From NCBI RefSeq assembly GCF_000427905.1, contig NZ_KE386603.1, positions 241,162-305,161 of the forward strand: DNA of 64,000 nt. The letters run 5' to 3'. The stretch's first letter is position 1. Each line of letters starts with the position of its first letter. Positions 1 through 9,031 of the stretch are shown in pieces. This stretch comes from Thermocrispum agreste DSM 44070 (GTDB taxonomy: Bacteria > Actinomycetota > Actinomycetes > Mycobacteriales > Pseudonocardiaceae). The position numbers were made by a program, and so were the translations under genes. The notes beneath the pieces were generated by a model. The model searched no databases, was not told where the DNA came from, and worked only from the letters and a program-made list of their open reading frames with translations.

Positions 1-1463
1 ACGCCAAGCACCACGAGCGGGAAGCGTTGATCGTCGCCAAGGCGGGGAAGAAGGGCGCGGTCACGGTCGCCACCAACATGGCGGGCCGAGGCACCGACAT
101 CGTGCTGGGCGGCAACCCGGAGATCCTTGCCGACCAGGCGCTGCGCGAGCGCGGCCTGGACCCGGTCGAGACCCCCGAGGAGTACGAGGCCGCCTACCCG
201 GCCGAGCACGAGAAGGCGATCGCGGAGAGCAAGCGCGAGGCCGAAGAGGTCATCAAAGCCGGCGGCCTGTACGTGCTGGGCACCGAACGGCACGAGTCGC
301 GCCGGATCGACAACCAGCTGCGCGGCCGGTCCGGACGTCAGGGTGACCCGGGTGAGTCCCGCTTCTACCTGTCGCTGCAGGACGAACTGATGCGGCGGTT
401 CAACGCGTCCATGGTGGAGCGGGTCATGACGACCATGCGTCTGCCCGACGACCAGCCGATCGAGGCCAAGATGGTCACTCGCGCCATCAAGTCGGCCCAG
501 GCGCAGGTCGAGCAGATGAACATGGAGATCCGCAAGAACGTCCTCAAGTACGACGAGGTGATGAACCAGCAGCGCAAGGTGGTCTACGCCGAGCGCCGCC
601 GGGTGCTGGAGGGCGAGGATCTCCGCGAGCAGTGCCTGCACATGATCCACGACGTCATCACCGACTACGTGGAGGAGGTCGCCGCCGAGGGGTACGCGGA
701 GGACTGGGACCACGAGAAGCTGTGGACGAACCTGCGCACCCTCTACCCGGTGTCGGTGACCTGGGACGAGATCGAGAGCAGCCATCCGGACCTCACCAAG
801 GAGCAGCTGCGCGACGCCCTGGTCGAAGACGCCAGGAAGGCCTACGAACGCCGCGAGGCGGAGATCGACAGCAAGCGCGGCGAAGGCGCGATGCGGGAGC
901 TGGAGCGCCACGTCGTGCTGATGGTGCTGGACCGCAAGTGGCGCGAGCACCTGTACGAGATGGACTACCTCAAGGAGGGCATCTCGCTGCGGGCGTACGC
1001 GCAGAAGGACCCGGTCATCGAGTACCAGCGCGAAGGCTACGACATGTTCCAGGCCATGCTGGACTCGCTGAAGGAAGAGGTCGTCGGCATCCTGTTCAAC
1101 GCGCAGGTCGAGCCGGTGGAGCCGGAGGCGCCCGCGGAGGCGGCCACCGAGGTCCCGGCTGCCGCGCGCGGCAACGGCCGGGCCGAGCGGCCCGCGCGAC
1201 GGCAGGGCGGTGGCGGCGGCAGGCACGCCAAGCCGGTCCCGCCGCAGCCGGTCATCGAAGGCCAGGCGGTCCCGGCCGCACTGCGCAGGCCGCCGGCGGG
1301 CGCAGCGGGTTTGACCTACTCCGGGCCCGCCGAGGGCGGCGGAGTCGCGCGCAGCGGTGGCAACAGCCAGCCCAACCGGGCCGCGCAGCAGGGCGCGAGC
1401 AGGCGTGAGCGGCGGGCAGCGGCGCGCGCGCAGGCCAAGAAGGCGAAGAAGGCGCGGCGCTGA
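1..1463 (+). CDS. secA: Preprotein translocase ATPase SecA, C-terminal part (5' end outside window)
   Basis: SecA is the motor ATPase that drives unfolded preproteins through SecYEG. The reading frame is open from base 3 with no start, so the N-terminal half (Walker A/B, most of NBD1) lies before the window. The visible part begins inside NBD2, with the [14 protein letters not shown] motif and the [13 protein letters not shown] arginine-finger motif. The helical scaffold and wing domains follow, including [19 protein letters not shown]. The last 110 or so residues are a low-complexity Ala/Pro/Gly/Arg linker ending in a Lys/Arg-rich tail. I see no Cys-rich SEC-C zinc motif. It is most likely the housekeeping SecA1, because of its completeness and its DUF6459 neighbour. 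A strong hairpin follows 33 bases after the stop. Confidence 0.97.
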   Translation, partial: AKHHEREALIVAKAGKKGAVTVATNMAGRGTDIVLGGNPEILADQALRERGLDPVETPEEYEAAYPAEHEKAIAESKREAEEVIKAGGLYVLGTERHESRRIDNQLRGRSGRQGDPGESRFYLSLQDELMRRFNASMVERVMTTMRLPDDQPIEAKMVTRAIKSAQAQVEQMNMEIRKNVLKYDEVMNQQRKVVYAERRRVLEGEDLREQCLHMIHDVITDYVEEVAAEGYAEDWDHEKLWTNLRTLYPVSVTWDEIESSHPDLTKEQLRDALVEDARKAYERREAEIDSKRGEGAMRELERHVVLMVLDRKWREHLYEMDYLKEGISLRAYAQKDPVIEYQREGYDMFQAMLDSLKEEVVGILFNAQVEPVEPEAPAEAATEVPAAARGNGRAERPARRQGGGGGRHAKPVPPQPVIEGQAVPAALRRPPAGAAGLTYSGPAEGGGVARSGGNSQPNRAAQQGASRRERRAAARAQAKKAKKARR

Positions 1464-1496
1464 CCGGCCGCACAGCGGTACCGCAGGACAGGCGTT

Positions 1497-1533
1497 GACG
1501 AAGCCCGCGGGGCGCGGCCCCGCGGGCTTCGTC
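1497..1533 (+). terminator. Strong hairpin terminator after secA
   Basis: Two perfect 17-base arms (1497-1513 and 1517-1533) flank a 3-base loop. The arms read GACGAAGCCCGCGGGGC and its exact reverse complement. There is no U-tract, as is usual in high-GC actinomycetes. Its position 33 bases past the secA stop, before a convergent gene, fits a terminator that could also act on the minus-strand DUF6459 gene. Confidence 0.85.
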
Positions 1534-1583
1534 GTGTCTTGTGCGATTTCTCCGCTCAGGCGCCGATCAGGCGCGGATCCCCG

Positions 1584-2189
1584 TCAGGCGACGGTCGCCT
1601 GCCGTCGGCCTGCCTGCGGCTGGATCACGTCGAAGTCGGTGACGGTCCAGCCGTGCCAAGAAGCACGAAGCAAGCCGGTGACGGCAACTGCTCGCCCTCT
1701 GGCCGGAAGGTGCACCGTCGCGCACATCTCGACCACGTCGGTCCCCGTGCGGCGGATGTGCACTCGCCGAACGAGGAATCGCGCGCCGACGTCGAGCCCA
1801 CGCCACCGGCGGAGTCGGCTCAGCAGGTCTACGCTGACCTTGCCGCGCAGGCTGGCGACGGACCGTCGTCCGGTCACGACCTCGAGCAGCGCCGCGAGCA
1901 GGGTGCGAAGCTGCGCGTGATCGGGCTCGGGCGGTACCTCGGCACTCCTGGGCCTCGGCCCGGGGTCGGGCGCGGCCAACCGGATGGGCCGGACCGGGAT
2001 GCTCAGCTGTCCGGCCCGGAGCCGGTCGGCTTGCCGCCCTGGGCAGGGCTCGGTGGACACCGCAAGCCGCAACAGGCCTGTGGAGTTCTGGGCAACTCGC
2101 ACGTGTTCCTCCCCCAGTTCGGTGGCGGCCCCACGTCCGCCGTTCACTGGAACAGAGACAGCAACCCCCTGGATCCGGACAAGATTCAC
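1584..2189 (-). CDS. Rv3235/DUF6459-family protein
   Basis: Conserved actinobacterial protein of unknown function, 201 residues from a GTG start. The N-terminal 90 residues are variable and Pro/Arg-rich. The C-terminal half carries the family core: a helix around QLRTLLAALLEVVTGRR, the LRGKVSVDLLSRL segment, then beta strands ending in WTVTDFDVIQP. From memory, members sit next to secA in Mycobacterium and Pseudonocardiales (the Rv3235 region), which is the arrangement here, convergent with secA. No catalytic motif is visible. The start is uncertain: the poorly conserved N terminus could begin further downstream. The family call rests on the C-terminal core and the neighbourhood. Confidence 0.75.
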   Translation of the reverse strand: MNLVRIQGVAVSVPVNGGRGAATELGEEHVRVAQNSTGLLRLAVSTEPCPGRQADRLRAGQLSIPVRPIRLAAPDPGPRPRSAEVPPEPDHAQLRTLLAALLEVVTGRRSVASLRGKVSVDLLSRLRRWRGLDVGARFLVRRVHIRRTGTDVVEMCATVHLPARGRAVAVTGLLRASWHGWTVTDFDVIQPQAGRRQATVA

Positions 2190-2312
2190 TCGATTGGGCG
2201 AGTCGCCGATGGTGGGTCAGCACCGGGGAACGGGCTGGGAGTGGCCGTGAGAGTCCAGCCGTAGCCCCGGCAGTCCCTCGGGATGCCCGCCGCTACCAGG
2301 GATCGACGCGGG

Positions 2313-3059
2313 TCACGCCAAGTCGCGGCGCACAAGCTCGAAGCACAGCACTGCCGCGGCCGCGGCCACGTTCAGCGACTCCACGCCACCCCGCATCGGA
2401 ATGGACAGCTCCGCGGTCACCATCTTGCGCACGTCCGGGCCGATCCCTGCGGTCTCGCTGCCGAGCACGAACACCGCCCGGTCGGCCAGCGGGGCCGTGA
2501 ACACCGAGTGCTCGGCATCCGCTGCCAGCGCATACAGCGCGTAGCCCGCGTCGGCCACCGCTCGGGCCGCCTCCACCGCCGTCGCGCATCGCAGCATCGG
2601 GGCGCGGAAAGCCACGCCTGCGGAGGCCTTGACCACCAACGGATCGATCGACGCCACCCCGCGTCGCGGCACGATCACTCCGTCGATGCCGGCGGCGGTG
2701 GCCGTGCGCAGGATCATGCCCACGTTCGCCGGGGTGGTGATGCCGTCCAGCAGCACCATGCGTCGCGGCGCGTCCTTGTCCAGCGCGTCGGCAAGGGGTC
2801 GCATCCGCGGCGCCACCACATCCGCCAGTACGCCTTGATCCTGCTTGCCGTTGCCCGCCAGGACCTTCACCCGGTGGGCGCTGGCAGTGGTCACCGGCAC
2901 GCCCCGCGCCCGGGCCGCCTTGCGGATCTGGCTCACCACCGGCCCACGGGAGCCTTCGGCGAGCACCACCTTGTCGATGGTCAGGCTCTCGTCGGCCAGT
3001 GCTTCCAGGACGGGCTTGCGGCCGTAGACGGTGACAAAGCGATCCTTGGGGGAGACCAC
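2313..3059 (-). CDS. TrmH/SpoU-family RNA 2'-O-ribose methyltransferase
   Basis: SAM-dependent methylase that adds a 2'-O-methyl group to an rRNA or tRNA nucleotide. An N-terminal substrate-binding domain (YGRKPVLEALADES onward) is followed by the SPOUT knot with its three motifs: TPANVGMILRTA (motif 1), VFVLGSETAGI (motif 2) and IPMRGGVESLNVAAAAAVLCFE (motif 3, split here by strand context). I chose the GTG at 3059 (248 residues) because the upstream ATG at 3089 would overlap the start of the divergent acyltransferase at 3088. Neither candidate has a clear Shine-Dalgarno, so a leaderless message is possible. The target nucleotide cannot be read from the sequence. Confidence 0.9.
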   Translation of the reverse strand: MVSPKDRFVTVYGRKPVLEALADESLTIDKVVLAEGSRGPVVSQIRKAARARGVPVTTASAHRVKVLAGNGKQDQGVLADVVAPRMRPLADALDKDAPRRMVLLDGITTPANVGMILRTATAAGIDGVIVPRRGVASIDPLVVKASAGVAFRAPMLRCATAVEAARAVADAGYALYALAADAEHSVFTAPLADRAVFVLGSETAGIGPDVRKMVTAELSIPMRGGVESLNVAAAAAVLCFELVRRDLA

Positions 3060-3087
3060 GAGTGCAGCGTATGCCAGGATCGAGGGC

Positions 3088-4503
3088 ATGCCGGATCGAC
3101 TGTCCGCGCTCGACGCGTCCTTTCTCTATCTGGACGGTCAGGCGACACCGATGCACGTCGGCGCGGTGGCGATCTTCGAACGGCACACCGGTTTCGACTT
3201 CGACACGGCACTGGCGCTCGTCCGTGATCGGCTCGGCTATCTGCCCCGGTATCGCCAGCGTGTGATGCACGTGCCGGGGAACCTGGCCCGCCCGGTATGG
3301 GGCGACGACGTCGACTTCGACATCAACTACCACGTGCGCCGCTCGGCGCTGCCGTCGCCGGGGACCGACGAGCAACTGTTCGAGCTCGTCGCCCGGCTCA
3401 TGGCCCGGCCGCTCGATCACGACCGGCCCCTGTGGGAGGCCTACTTCGTCGAAGGGCTCACCGACGACCGTGTGGCGTTGGTGACCAAGACCCATCAGGC
3501 CTTGGTGGACGGCATCGGCACGATCGAGCTCGGCCAGGTCGTCCTGGAGCCGACGCCGACCGAGCCGGACGAGTCCGCCAAAGGCGACGCAGACCCGTGG
3601 CGGCCGGCGAAAACCCCGTCACGGCGGGAGCTGCTGATCGACGCGGTCACCGAGACCGTGCAGCAGCCGAGCCTGCTGGTGGAGTCCGCGCGCAACGCTG
3701 CGGGCGATGCCGTGGCGACCATCTCCAAGCTCGCCGGGGTGCTGGGGAGCGCAGCCTCGGCGTTGCGCACGGTGGTGCGCCCTGCCCCGGCGAGCCCGCT
3801 GAACGTCACGGTATCCGGCGGCCGGGTTCTCGCCGCGGTGCGCACGCGCCTGACCGACTACCGCACCATCCGTGCCGCCCGCGGCGGCACGGTGAACGAC
3901 ATCGTGCTGACCGTGGTTACCGGAGCCATCCGGGAGTGGATGCTGACCCGTGGCGTGCAGCTGAGCCAGGAGTCGACCGTGCGCGCGCTGGTCCCGGTCG
4001 CGGTGACGGACCCGGCCACGCCCGGCTATTCCCCTGCCGGGCTGGTCGGCAACCAGGTCGATGCGCACCTGGTCGACTTGCCCATCGGGGAACCGGACCC
4101 GGTGATCCGCCTGCAGCACATTGCGCACGCGATGGCCAGGCACACCGCGTCCGGGCGAGCCGTGGCGGCCCGCTCCCTGTTGCGGCTCAGCGGCTTCGCT
4201 CCTGCCACACTGCACTCGCTGGGCGCCAGGACGGCGGGCAGCCTGTCCGACCGCATCTTCAACGTGATCGTGACGAACTCACCCGGACCGCAGCAGCCCA
4301 TGTTCGCCGCGCAGGCGAGGCTGCTGGAGATGATCCCGATCATCCCGTTGATGCGGAACCAGGCGCTGGCGATCGGTGTCACGTCCTACGACGGAGGGGT
4401 CTACTTTGGGCTCAACGGCGATCGCAAGGCGGTGTACGACATCGACGTGGTGGCTGCCGGCATCCGGCAGTCGCTCGACGAGCTGAAGGGAGCGGGCGCA
4501 TGA
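3088..4503 (+). CDS. WS/DGAT-type acyltransferase (wax ester/triacylglycerol synthase family)
   Basis: Bifunctional wax-ester synthase/diacylglycerol acyltransferase family, which esterifies acyl-CoA to diacylglycerol or alcohols for storage lipid at the membrane. The protein is 471 residues, the usual length, and opens with LSALDASFLYLD, typical of the family. The catalytic HHxxxDG motif reads H136-Q137-A-L-V-D141-G142, so the second His, usually regarded as the general base, is Gln. The C-terminal DUF1298 half has the NDIVLTVVTGAIR and NVIVTNSPGPQQP segments. Its stop overlaps the next start (ATGA), so the two genes are translationally coupled. The family is certain; activity and substrate are not, given the Gln. 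Confidence 0.9.
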   Translation: MPDRLSALDASFLYLDGQATPMHVGAVAIFERHTGFDFDTALALVRDRLGYLPRYRQRVMHVPGNLARPVWGDDVDFDINYHVRRSALPSPGTDEQLFELVARLMARPLDHDRPLWEAYFVEGLTDDRVALVTKTHQALVDGIGTIELGQVVLEPTPTEPDESAKGDADPWRPAKTPSRRELLIDAVTETVQQPSLLVESARNAAGDAVATISKLAGVLGSAASALRTVVRPAPASPLNVTVSGGRVLAAVRTRLTDYRTIRAARGGTVNDIVLTVVTGAIREWMLTRGVQLSQESTVRALVPVAVTDPATPGYSPAGLVGNQVDAHLVDLPIGEPDPVIRLQHIAHAMARHTASGRAVAARSLLRLSGFAPATLHSLGARTAGSLSDRIFNVIVTNSPGPQQPMFAAQARLLEMIPIIPLMRNQALAIGVTSYDGGVYFGLNGDRKAVYDIDVVAAGIRQSLDELKGAGA

Positions 4504-5003
4504 GGGTCTACCTACCCGCGACCGTGAGCATGCTGCGCGAGCTCAACGAGAAAAGAGAGCTCGCCCCGGTGGACGGCACGGCGTTCGGGCTCACCCCGAC
4601 GTTGCGCGAGTTCTACACCGGAGGCACGGAAGAGGAGTTGGAGTACGTCGCGCTGCTGGAAGCGGCCAGGGCTTCGTTGCGCCTGGTGGCCGCGGAGCTC
4701 GACGCAGGTAGCTCCGATCCGCCGCGCCGAGCGGTGGTGGCGGCCGACATCGACGACGTGGAGCTGCGCCCGGATCTGGACGCCGCCGTGGTGCGTATCT
4801 CCGGCACGGTACCGATGAAAGCGGTGGCCGCCGTGCACGTGGACGCTCCGGAGGCCGAGGAGGCGGTGCGCGCCGCTGCCGAAGTGATCGACGAGGCCGA
4901 TCTCGGCGACGACGACGCGGAGTTCGCGCTGGGCGAGGCGGAGGACCACGAGCTCGCCTGGTATGCGCCGCAGGAACTGCCGTTCCTGCTCGAATTGCTC
5001 TAG
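4500..5003 (+). CDS. DUF6912-family protein
   Basis: Conserved actinobacterial protein of unknown function, 167 residues. It begins MRVYLPATVSMLRELN and ends with the family-like DHELAWYAPQELPFLLELL. The middle has acidic, Ala-rich helices and a strand-rich core (RRAVVAADIDDVELRP). No membrane segment or signal peptide is seen. The ATG overlaps the stop of the WS/DGAT acyltransferase by 4 bases, so it is co-translated with it. A role in the same lipid process is inference from that coupling. The family name is from memory. Confidence 0.8.
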   Translation: MRVYLPATVSMLRELNEKRELAPVDGTAFGLTPTLREFYTGGTEEELEYVALLEAARASLRLVAAELDAGSSDPPRRAVVAADIDDVELRPDLDAAVVRISGTVPMKAVAAVHVDAPEAEEAVRAAAEVIDEADLGDDDAEFALGEAEDHELAWYAPQELPFLLELL

Positions 5004-5471
5004 CCGGCCCGCGCGCGGTCGCGCGGTCGCCGGGCATACGGTGACCCAGTACGAGACGGGAGCGCATCTGAGCCTGCCCGCGCGCAGTCGCCGGGCATTG
5101 CGCACGTCCCAATGCCGCACTGTGGGTTCGTGTCGATACCGGCGGTGGCCGCTGGCCCGTGCACAGCACTTGTGGTGCCGTGATTCTCGGTCGCTGGCGT
5201 CGGGTCGTTGGATCGGTGATTGGTTCCGGTGGCGCTGTCGGTGCTGACGGCGGTCGGCTCGGGTCTGGACCGGGTTGCACCAGCTGCGTCGACGGTTCGT
5301 CGACGACTCCATGCTCGTGGCGGCGTGGCGCGAGTGGCGCGGGACGTGCGCTTGTTCGGTCGAACAATGCGCCATGGGGTGGGTGGTTCGAGCGAACAAG
5401 CGCACAGGGCGGTCATGCGTGCCACGATGGGGGCAAGCCCACAAGGCAGCGAAACCCCTCAGGAGAGCGCC
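5004..5471. other. 468-base intergenic region with pruA control signals
   Basis: No gene is supported here. The first 300 bases are GC-rich low complexity, including a stretch near 5224-5262 that resembles part of the gap downstream of pruA near 7517-7555. The last 130 bases hold the pruA operators and the ribosome-binding site (AGGAGAG at 5461-5467). Confidence 0.6.
5352..5397 (+). promoter_or_regulatory. Two tandem GTTCG-N2-CGAAC operators before pruA
   Basis: Palindrome 1 is TTGTTCGGTCGAACAA at 5352-5367. Palindrome 2 is GTTCGAGCGAAC at 5386-5397. Their centres are about 32 bases apart, close to three helical turns, so two dimers would sit on one face of the DNA. In addition, the outer half-sites at 5346-5358 and 5393-5405 are perfect 13-base inverted repeats. 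The sites lie 75-120 bases upstream of the pruA ATG. The regulator is unknown; a proline-responsive factor is inference. Confidence 0.65.
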
Positions 5472-7100
5472 ATGGATGCCATCACGTCCGTCCCGCCGCC
5501 GCGCAACGAGCCGGTGCTCGGCTATGCGCCCGGCAGTGCGGAGCGCGAGTCGTTGCAGAAGAAGCTGGCCGAGCTGAAGGAGAGCAAGGCCGAACTGACC
5601 CAGACCATCGGCGGTGTGCAGCGCATGGCGGGCGGTGAGCCGTTCACCGTCGTCGCGCCGCACGATCACAGACACGTGCTGGGCACCAGTGCGCAGGCCA
5701 CCGAGCAGGACGTGGCCGACGCGGTGGAAGCGGCCAAGAAGGCAGCGCCGGAGTGGCGGGAGATGCCGTTCGACGAGCGGGCGGCCATCTTCCTGCGGGC
5801 CGCCGACCTCATCTCCGGGCCGTGGCGGGACACGCTGAACGCGGCCACCATGCTCGGGCAGTCCAAGTCGGTGCAGCAGGCGGAGATCGACGCCGCGTGC
5901 GAGCTGATCGACTTCTTGCGGTTCAACGTGCACTTCGCGCGGCGCATCCTGGCCGAGCAGCCGGTGTCGCCGCCTGGTCAGTGGAACCGCTCCGACTACC
6001 GGTCGCTGGAAGGCTTCGTCACCGCCATCACCCCGTTCAACTTCACCGCGATCGCGGGCAACCTGCCGACCGCCCCGGCGATCATGGGCAACACGGTGGT
6101 GTGGAAGCCGACCCCGACCCAGCAGCTGGCCGCGCACTACACGATGCGCGTGTTCGAGGAAGCCGGGCTGCCGCCGGGGGTCATCAACATGGTGACCGGC
6201 GACGGCAAGGCGGTCAGCGCGGTGGCGCTGTCCGACCCGGACTTCGCCGGGCTGCACTTCACCGGTTCGACCGCCACGTTCAAGCTGCTGTGGACCACGA
6301 TCGCGCAGAATCTGGACCGCTATCGCAACTACCCGCGGATCGTCGGCGAGACCGGCGGCAAGGACTTCGTCGTGGCACACCCGTCGGCGCAGATCGACCC
6401 GCTGGTCACGGCGCTGATCCGCGGCGCGTTCGAGTACCAGGGCCAGAAGTGTTCCGCGGCCTCGCGGGCCTACCTGCCGAGGTCGCTGTGGGAAGGCGGG
6501 CTGCGTGACCAGCTGGCCGACGTGACCAAGACGATCCGCTTCGGCGACGTGACCGACTTCAGCAACTTCGGCGGCGCGGTGATCGACGCCAGGGCGTTCG
6601 CCAAGCACGCGCAGCTGCTCAGCGACGTCCGCTCGGATGCCGAGATCGAGGTGCTGGTCGGCGGCAACTGCGACGACTCGGTCGGCTACTTCGTCGAACC
6701 GACGGTGCTGGTGTCGAGCAACCCGCACCACAAGGTGTTCGCCACCGAGTACTTCGGCCCGATCCTGGCGGTCACCGTCTACGAGGACGACGAGTACTCC
6801 GAGGTGCTGCGCCTGGTCGACAACACCAGCCCGTACGGGCTTACCGGCGCGGTGTTCGCCACCGACCGGGCCGCGATTCAGGAAGCGTTGACGACGTTGC
6901 GGTTCGCCGCGGGCAACTTCTACATCAACGACAAGCCCACCGGCTCGATCGTGGGGCAGCAGCCGTTCGGTGGCGCCCGGGCGTCGGGCACCAACGACAA
7001 GGCGGGCTCGATGTGGAATCTGCTGCGCTGGACCAGCCCGCGCTCGATCAAGGAGACGCTGATCCCGCCGACCGATCACACCTATCCGCACATGGGCTGA
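5472..7100 (+). CDS. pruA: L-glutamate gamma-semialdehyde dehydrogenase (1-pyrroline-5-carboxylate dehydrogenase)
   Basis: Oxidises glutamate semialdehyde/P5C to glutamate with NAD+, the second step of proline catabolism. The 542-residue length is normal for the free-standing bacterial and mitochondrial-type enzyme. Visible residues are general base E293 in VGETGGKDF and nucleophile C327 in QGQKCSAASRAY. The C-terminal segment YINDKPTGSIVGQQPFGG is typical of P5C dehydrogenases. The ATG at 5472 has AGGAGAG upstream. The partner proline dehydrogenase, commonly adjacent in actinobacteria, is not in this window on either side. Control probably runs through the tandem palindromes upstream. Confidence 0.95.
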   Translation: MDAITSVPPPRNEPVLGYAPGSAERESLQKKLAELKESKAELTQTIGGVQRMAGGEPFTVVAPHDHRHVLGTSAQATEQDVADAVEAAKKAAPEWREMPFDERAAIFLRAADLISGPWRDTLNAATMLGQSKSVQQAEIDAACELIDFLRFNVHFARRILAEQPVSPPGQWNRSDYRSLEGFVTAITPFNFTAIAGNLPTAPAIMGNTVVWKPTPTQQLAAHYTMRVFEEAGLPPGVINMVTGDGKAVSAVALSDPDFAGLHFTGSTATFKLLWTTIAQNLDRYRNYPRIVGETGGKDFVVAHPSAQIDPLVTALIRGAFEYQGQKCSAASRAYLPRSLWEGGLRDQLADVTKTIRFGDVTDFSNFGGAVIDARAFAKHAQLLSDVRSDAEIEVLVGGNCDDSVGYFVEPTVLVSSNPHHKVFATEYFGPILAVTVYEDDEYSEVLRLVDNTSPYGLTGAVFATDRAAIQEALTTLRFAAGNFYINDKPTGSIVGQQPFGGARASGTNDKAGSMWNLLRWTSPRSIKETLIPPTDHTYPHMG

Positions 7101-7665
7101 GCGCCAAGACATGAGCTGACCGTCAAGCCGGCGGCGGCCCTGCGCCGGGGACTTCGGTGGACGGCCCCGGCCGTGGGCTGCTGGCGGGCTGCCGGGTCCG
7201 GTGGGCGATCGGGCGATGAGCCGGATCGGGATCGCCGGCCCCGGTCGATGTCCGGCTCTGGTCGACGCCGCGCCGGCGACTGGTGCGGTGGCGGGCCGGC
7301 TCCGGCCCGGCGTCGCCCTGTCGGCTCGCGGCCTGGTGTCGCGCCTGGCATCACAGTGGCCGGCTCGGCTCCGGGCCGGGGGTCGTGTTGCTGACTCGCG
7401 GCTTGGTGTCGCGTTACCGGCTCGCGGCCCCGTGCTGCGTGTCGGCCTGCCTGGGCGTTGCGTTGCTGGTCTGCCGGTCGGCCCTGGTGTCGGCTTGTCG
7501 GATGGGTGGCCGGTCCTGGTGGCGCTGTCAGTGCTGACGGTGGCCGGTCAGCTCCGACCCCGGGGCGCGCTGTCGGCAATCGAGGGTGGCCGACTTGGCT
7601 CTTGCCTGCTGGCCCGCGGCCCGGGTGTCGTGCTACGGGCCCGTGACCGCCCGGCGGTGAGCCGG

Positions 7666-7741
7666 TGGCGAGCTGCCAGCAGGCTGGTGAGCTGCCAGCA
7701 GGGTGGCGAGCTCCTAGCAGGGTGGTGAGCTGCCAGCAGCG
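7666..7741. repeat. Tandem repeat, 4 x 19 bases
   Basis: Units start at 7666, 7685, 7704 and 7723. The consensus is TGGYGAGCTGCCAGCAGGG; unit 3 has CTCCTAGC in place of CTGCCAGC. No spacer separates the copies. Confidence 0.85.
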
Positions 7742-7913
7742 GTAGTTGGCCTGGCTGCCACTGTCCGGTTGCCACCGTGCCGTCGGAGTGGCGTGCCCGG
7801 TCCGGTGAGCGCCAGTACACCGCGGCCGGCCGCAGACGCGGCTACAGGGACGGCAAATACTTGCCCCAGCGGCCTGATGCTGTGGTGGCATCGCCGCAGC
7901 CAGCCATGTCCGT

Positions 7914-7947
7914 GCTGATCGCCCGGCTCAGCTGATCGCCCGGCTCA
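7914..7947. repeat. Tandem repeat, 2 x 17 bases
   Basis: Two perfect copies of GCTGATCGCCCGGCTCA, at 7914-7930 and 7931-7947, with the start of a third (GCTG) following. Confidence 0.9.
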
Positions 7948-8005
7948 GCTGCCACGTCGGCCACTGGCCCGCGCCGTGCCGACCGCGCACAGCAGACGCA
8001 CGACA

Positions 8006-8035
8006 AAGGCCCCGCACCGGCCGGTGCGGGGCCTT
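8006..8035 (-). terminator. Hairpin terminator for the lipoprotein genes
   Basis: Perfect 15-base inverted repeat with no spacer (AAGGCCCCGCACCGG and its complement), 34 bases beyond the minus-strand lipoprotein stop at 8069. On the minus strand it ends in a short T-containing run. It could also stop read-through from pruA. Confidence 0.85.
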
Positions 8036-8068
8036 CGCCTCGTCGTGCAGTCGCCGATCAGAAGCCGA

Positions 8069-9031
8069 TCAGTTCGGCGTGCTCGGCATGCCCGGCACGC
8101 TCGGCGGGGTGGAACCCGTGCCACCCGGCATGCCCGGCGTGGAGCCGGTGCCGCCCAGGCCCGGCAGCTCCATCTCGGTGACCTGGTCCGGCGACGGGAC
8201 CTGGATGTTCACCGGCTCGCCCCAGTTGGAGTACTTGGCGATCATCCTGGCCGACTCCATGCCCTCCGGCAGCTCCTCCTTGGCCTGCTTGGCCACGTCC
8301 GCCAGCACCGGCCCGAGGTTGACCTCGATCTGCACCGGCAGGTTGTCGCTGTTGAGGTAGATGTCCATCGGCACCGAGTCGATGGTGACGCCGTCCGGCA
8401 GCTGCTGGCCCATGCCCATCTTCTTCGCGAGCTCGCCGAAGTCCAGCTCCACCGAGTACTTGGTGACCGGCTGCCCGTCCACCTGGGTCTGCTCGGTGGA
8501 CGTGATCTTGCCGTTCTCCTTGATCATCTCCAGCGTGTTGGCCGGATCGGAGAACTCCGAGCCCTGGCCGAACTGACCCGCGCCCGCCTGGTCGATGGAC
8601 ATCTTCATCCACTTGTCCGTGTCGGGCCCGCCACCAGGCATGCCGCCCGCGAACCGCATGTACATGGTCTTGCCGACCATGATGGTTTCCATCTTCAGCG
8701 GCTCGCCGGAACCGGACATGCCGGGCAGCTTCAGGTCCATGGTGGACGTCATGGCCACCTTGCTGTCCTCGCCGGCGTACTCGGCTTCACCCTCCGCCTT
8801 CAGGTTCAGCATCGCGCCCATGTCCATCTCGATGCTGAACTTCGACGTCTTGGCCTTGGCCGTGCCTTCCTTGGCGGCGTTGATCAAGCTCTGCGCGTCG
8901 TTGAAAACACCGCTCTGGCTGGTGTTCTGCTGATTGTCCGCGCCGGTCGGGGTGCCCCCCTCCTTGTCGCCGCAGGCGCTGACCGTCAACGCCAGGGTCA
9001 GCGCGCCGGCGGCGATAAGTGCCTTCCGCAT
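8069..9031 (-). CDS. LppX/LprG-like lipoprotein (copy 1)
   Basis: Secreted lipoprotein, 320 residues. The type II signal MRKALIAAGALTLALTVSAC places the lipid-modified Cys at residue 20. The body looks like the LppX_LprAFG family: a helix-rich lead (LINAAKEGTAKAKTSKFSIEMD), beta-sheet repeats, KWMKMSID, TKYSVELDF and a C-terminal helix. Family members bind lipids in a hydrophobic cavity and move them through the cell envelope. The last 50 residues are a Pro/Gly/Ser/Thr-rich tail with repeated PGMPGGTGSTP words. It is paralogous to the next gene, with a near-identical signal peptide. Specific cargo is unknown. Confidence 0.85.
   Translation of the reverse strand: MRKALIAAGALTLALTVSACGDKEGGTPTGADNQQNTSQSGVFNDAQSLINAAKEGTAKAKTSKFSIEMDMGAMLNLKAEGEAEYAGEDSKVAMTSTMDLKLPGMSGSGEPLKMETIMVGKTMYMRFAGGMPGGGPDTDKWMKMSIDQAGAGQFGQGSEFSDPANTLEMIKENGKITSTEQTQVDGQPVTKYSVELDFGELAKKMGMGQQLPDGVTIDSVPMDIYLNSDNLPVQIEVNLGPVLADVAKQAKEELPEGMESARMIAKYSNWGEPVNIQVPSPDQVTEMELPGLGGTGSTPGMPGGTGSTPPSVPGMPSTPN

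Larger units (their letters stand above)
7101..8005. other. 905-base repeat-rich intergenic island
   Basis: Several frames are open but none looks like a protein: composition is low-complexity and no motif or ribosome-binding site is convincing. It contains four back-to-back copies of a 19-base unit (7666-7741), two copies of a 17-base unit (7914-7947), and many near-repeats of words such as GGCTCGCGGCCTGGTGTCGCG. It separates pruA from the convergent lipoprotein genes. Confidence 0.6.

Noticed and set aside
5352..5397. LexA SOS boxes before pruA
   Set aside because: Actinobacterial SOS boxes read TCGAAC-N4-GTTCGA; these sites are GTTCG-N2-CGAAC, the opposite half-site order.
4512..7112. An 866-codon minus-strand frame opposite DUF6912 and pruA
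   Set aside because: Antisense shadow with Arg/Gly/His-rich translation and no ribosome-binding site.
7666..7741. Possible CRISPR array
   Set aside because: The 19-base units are adjacent with no spacers, and no cas gene is present.
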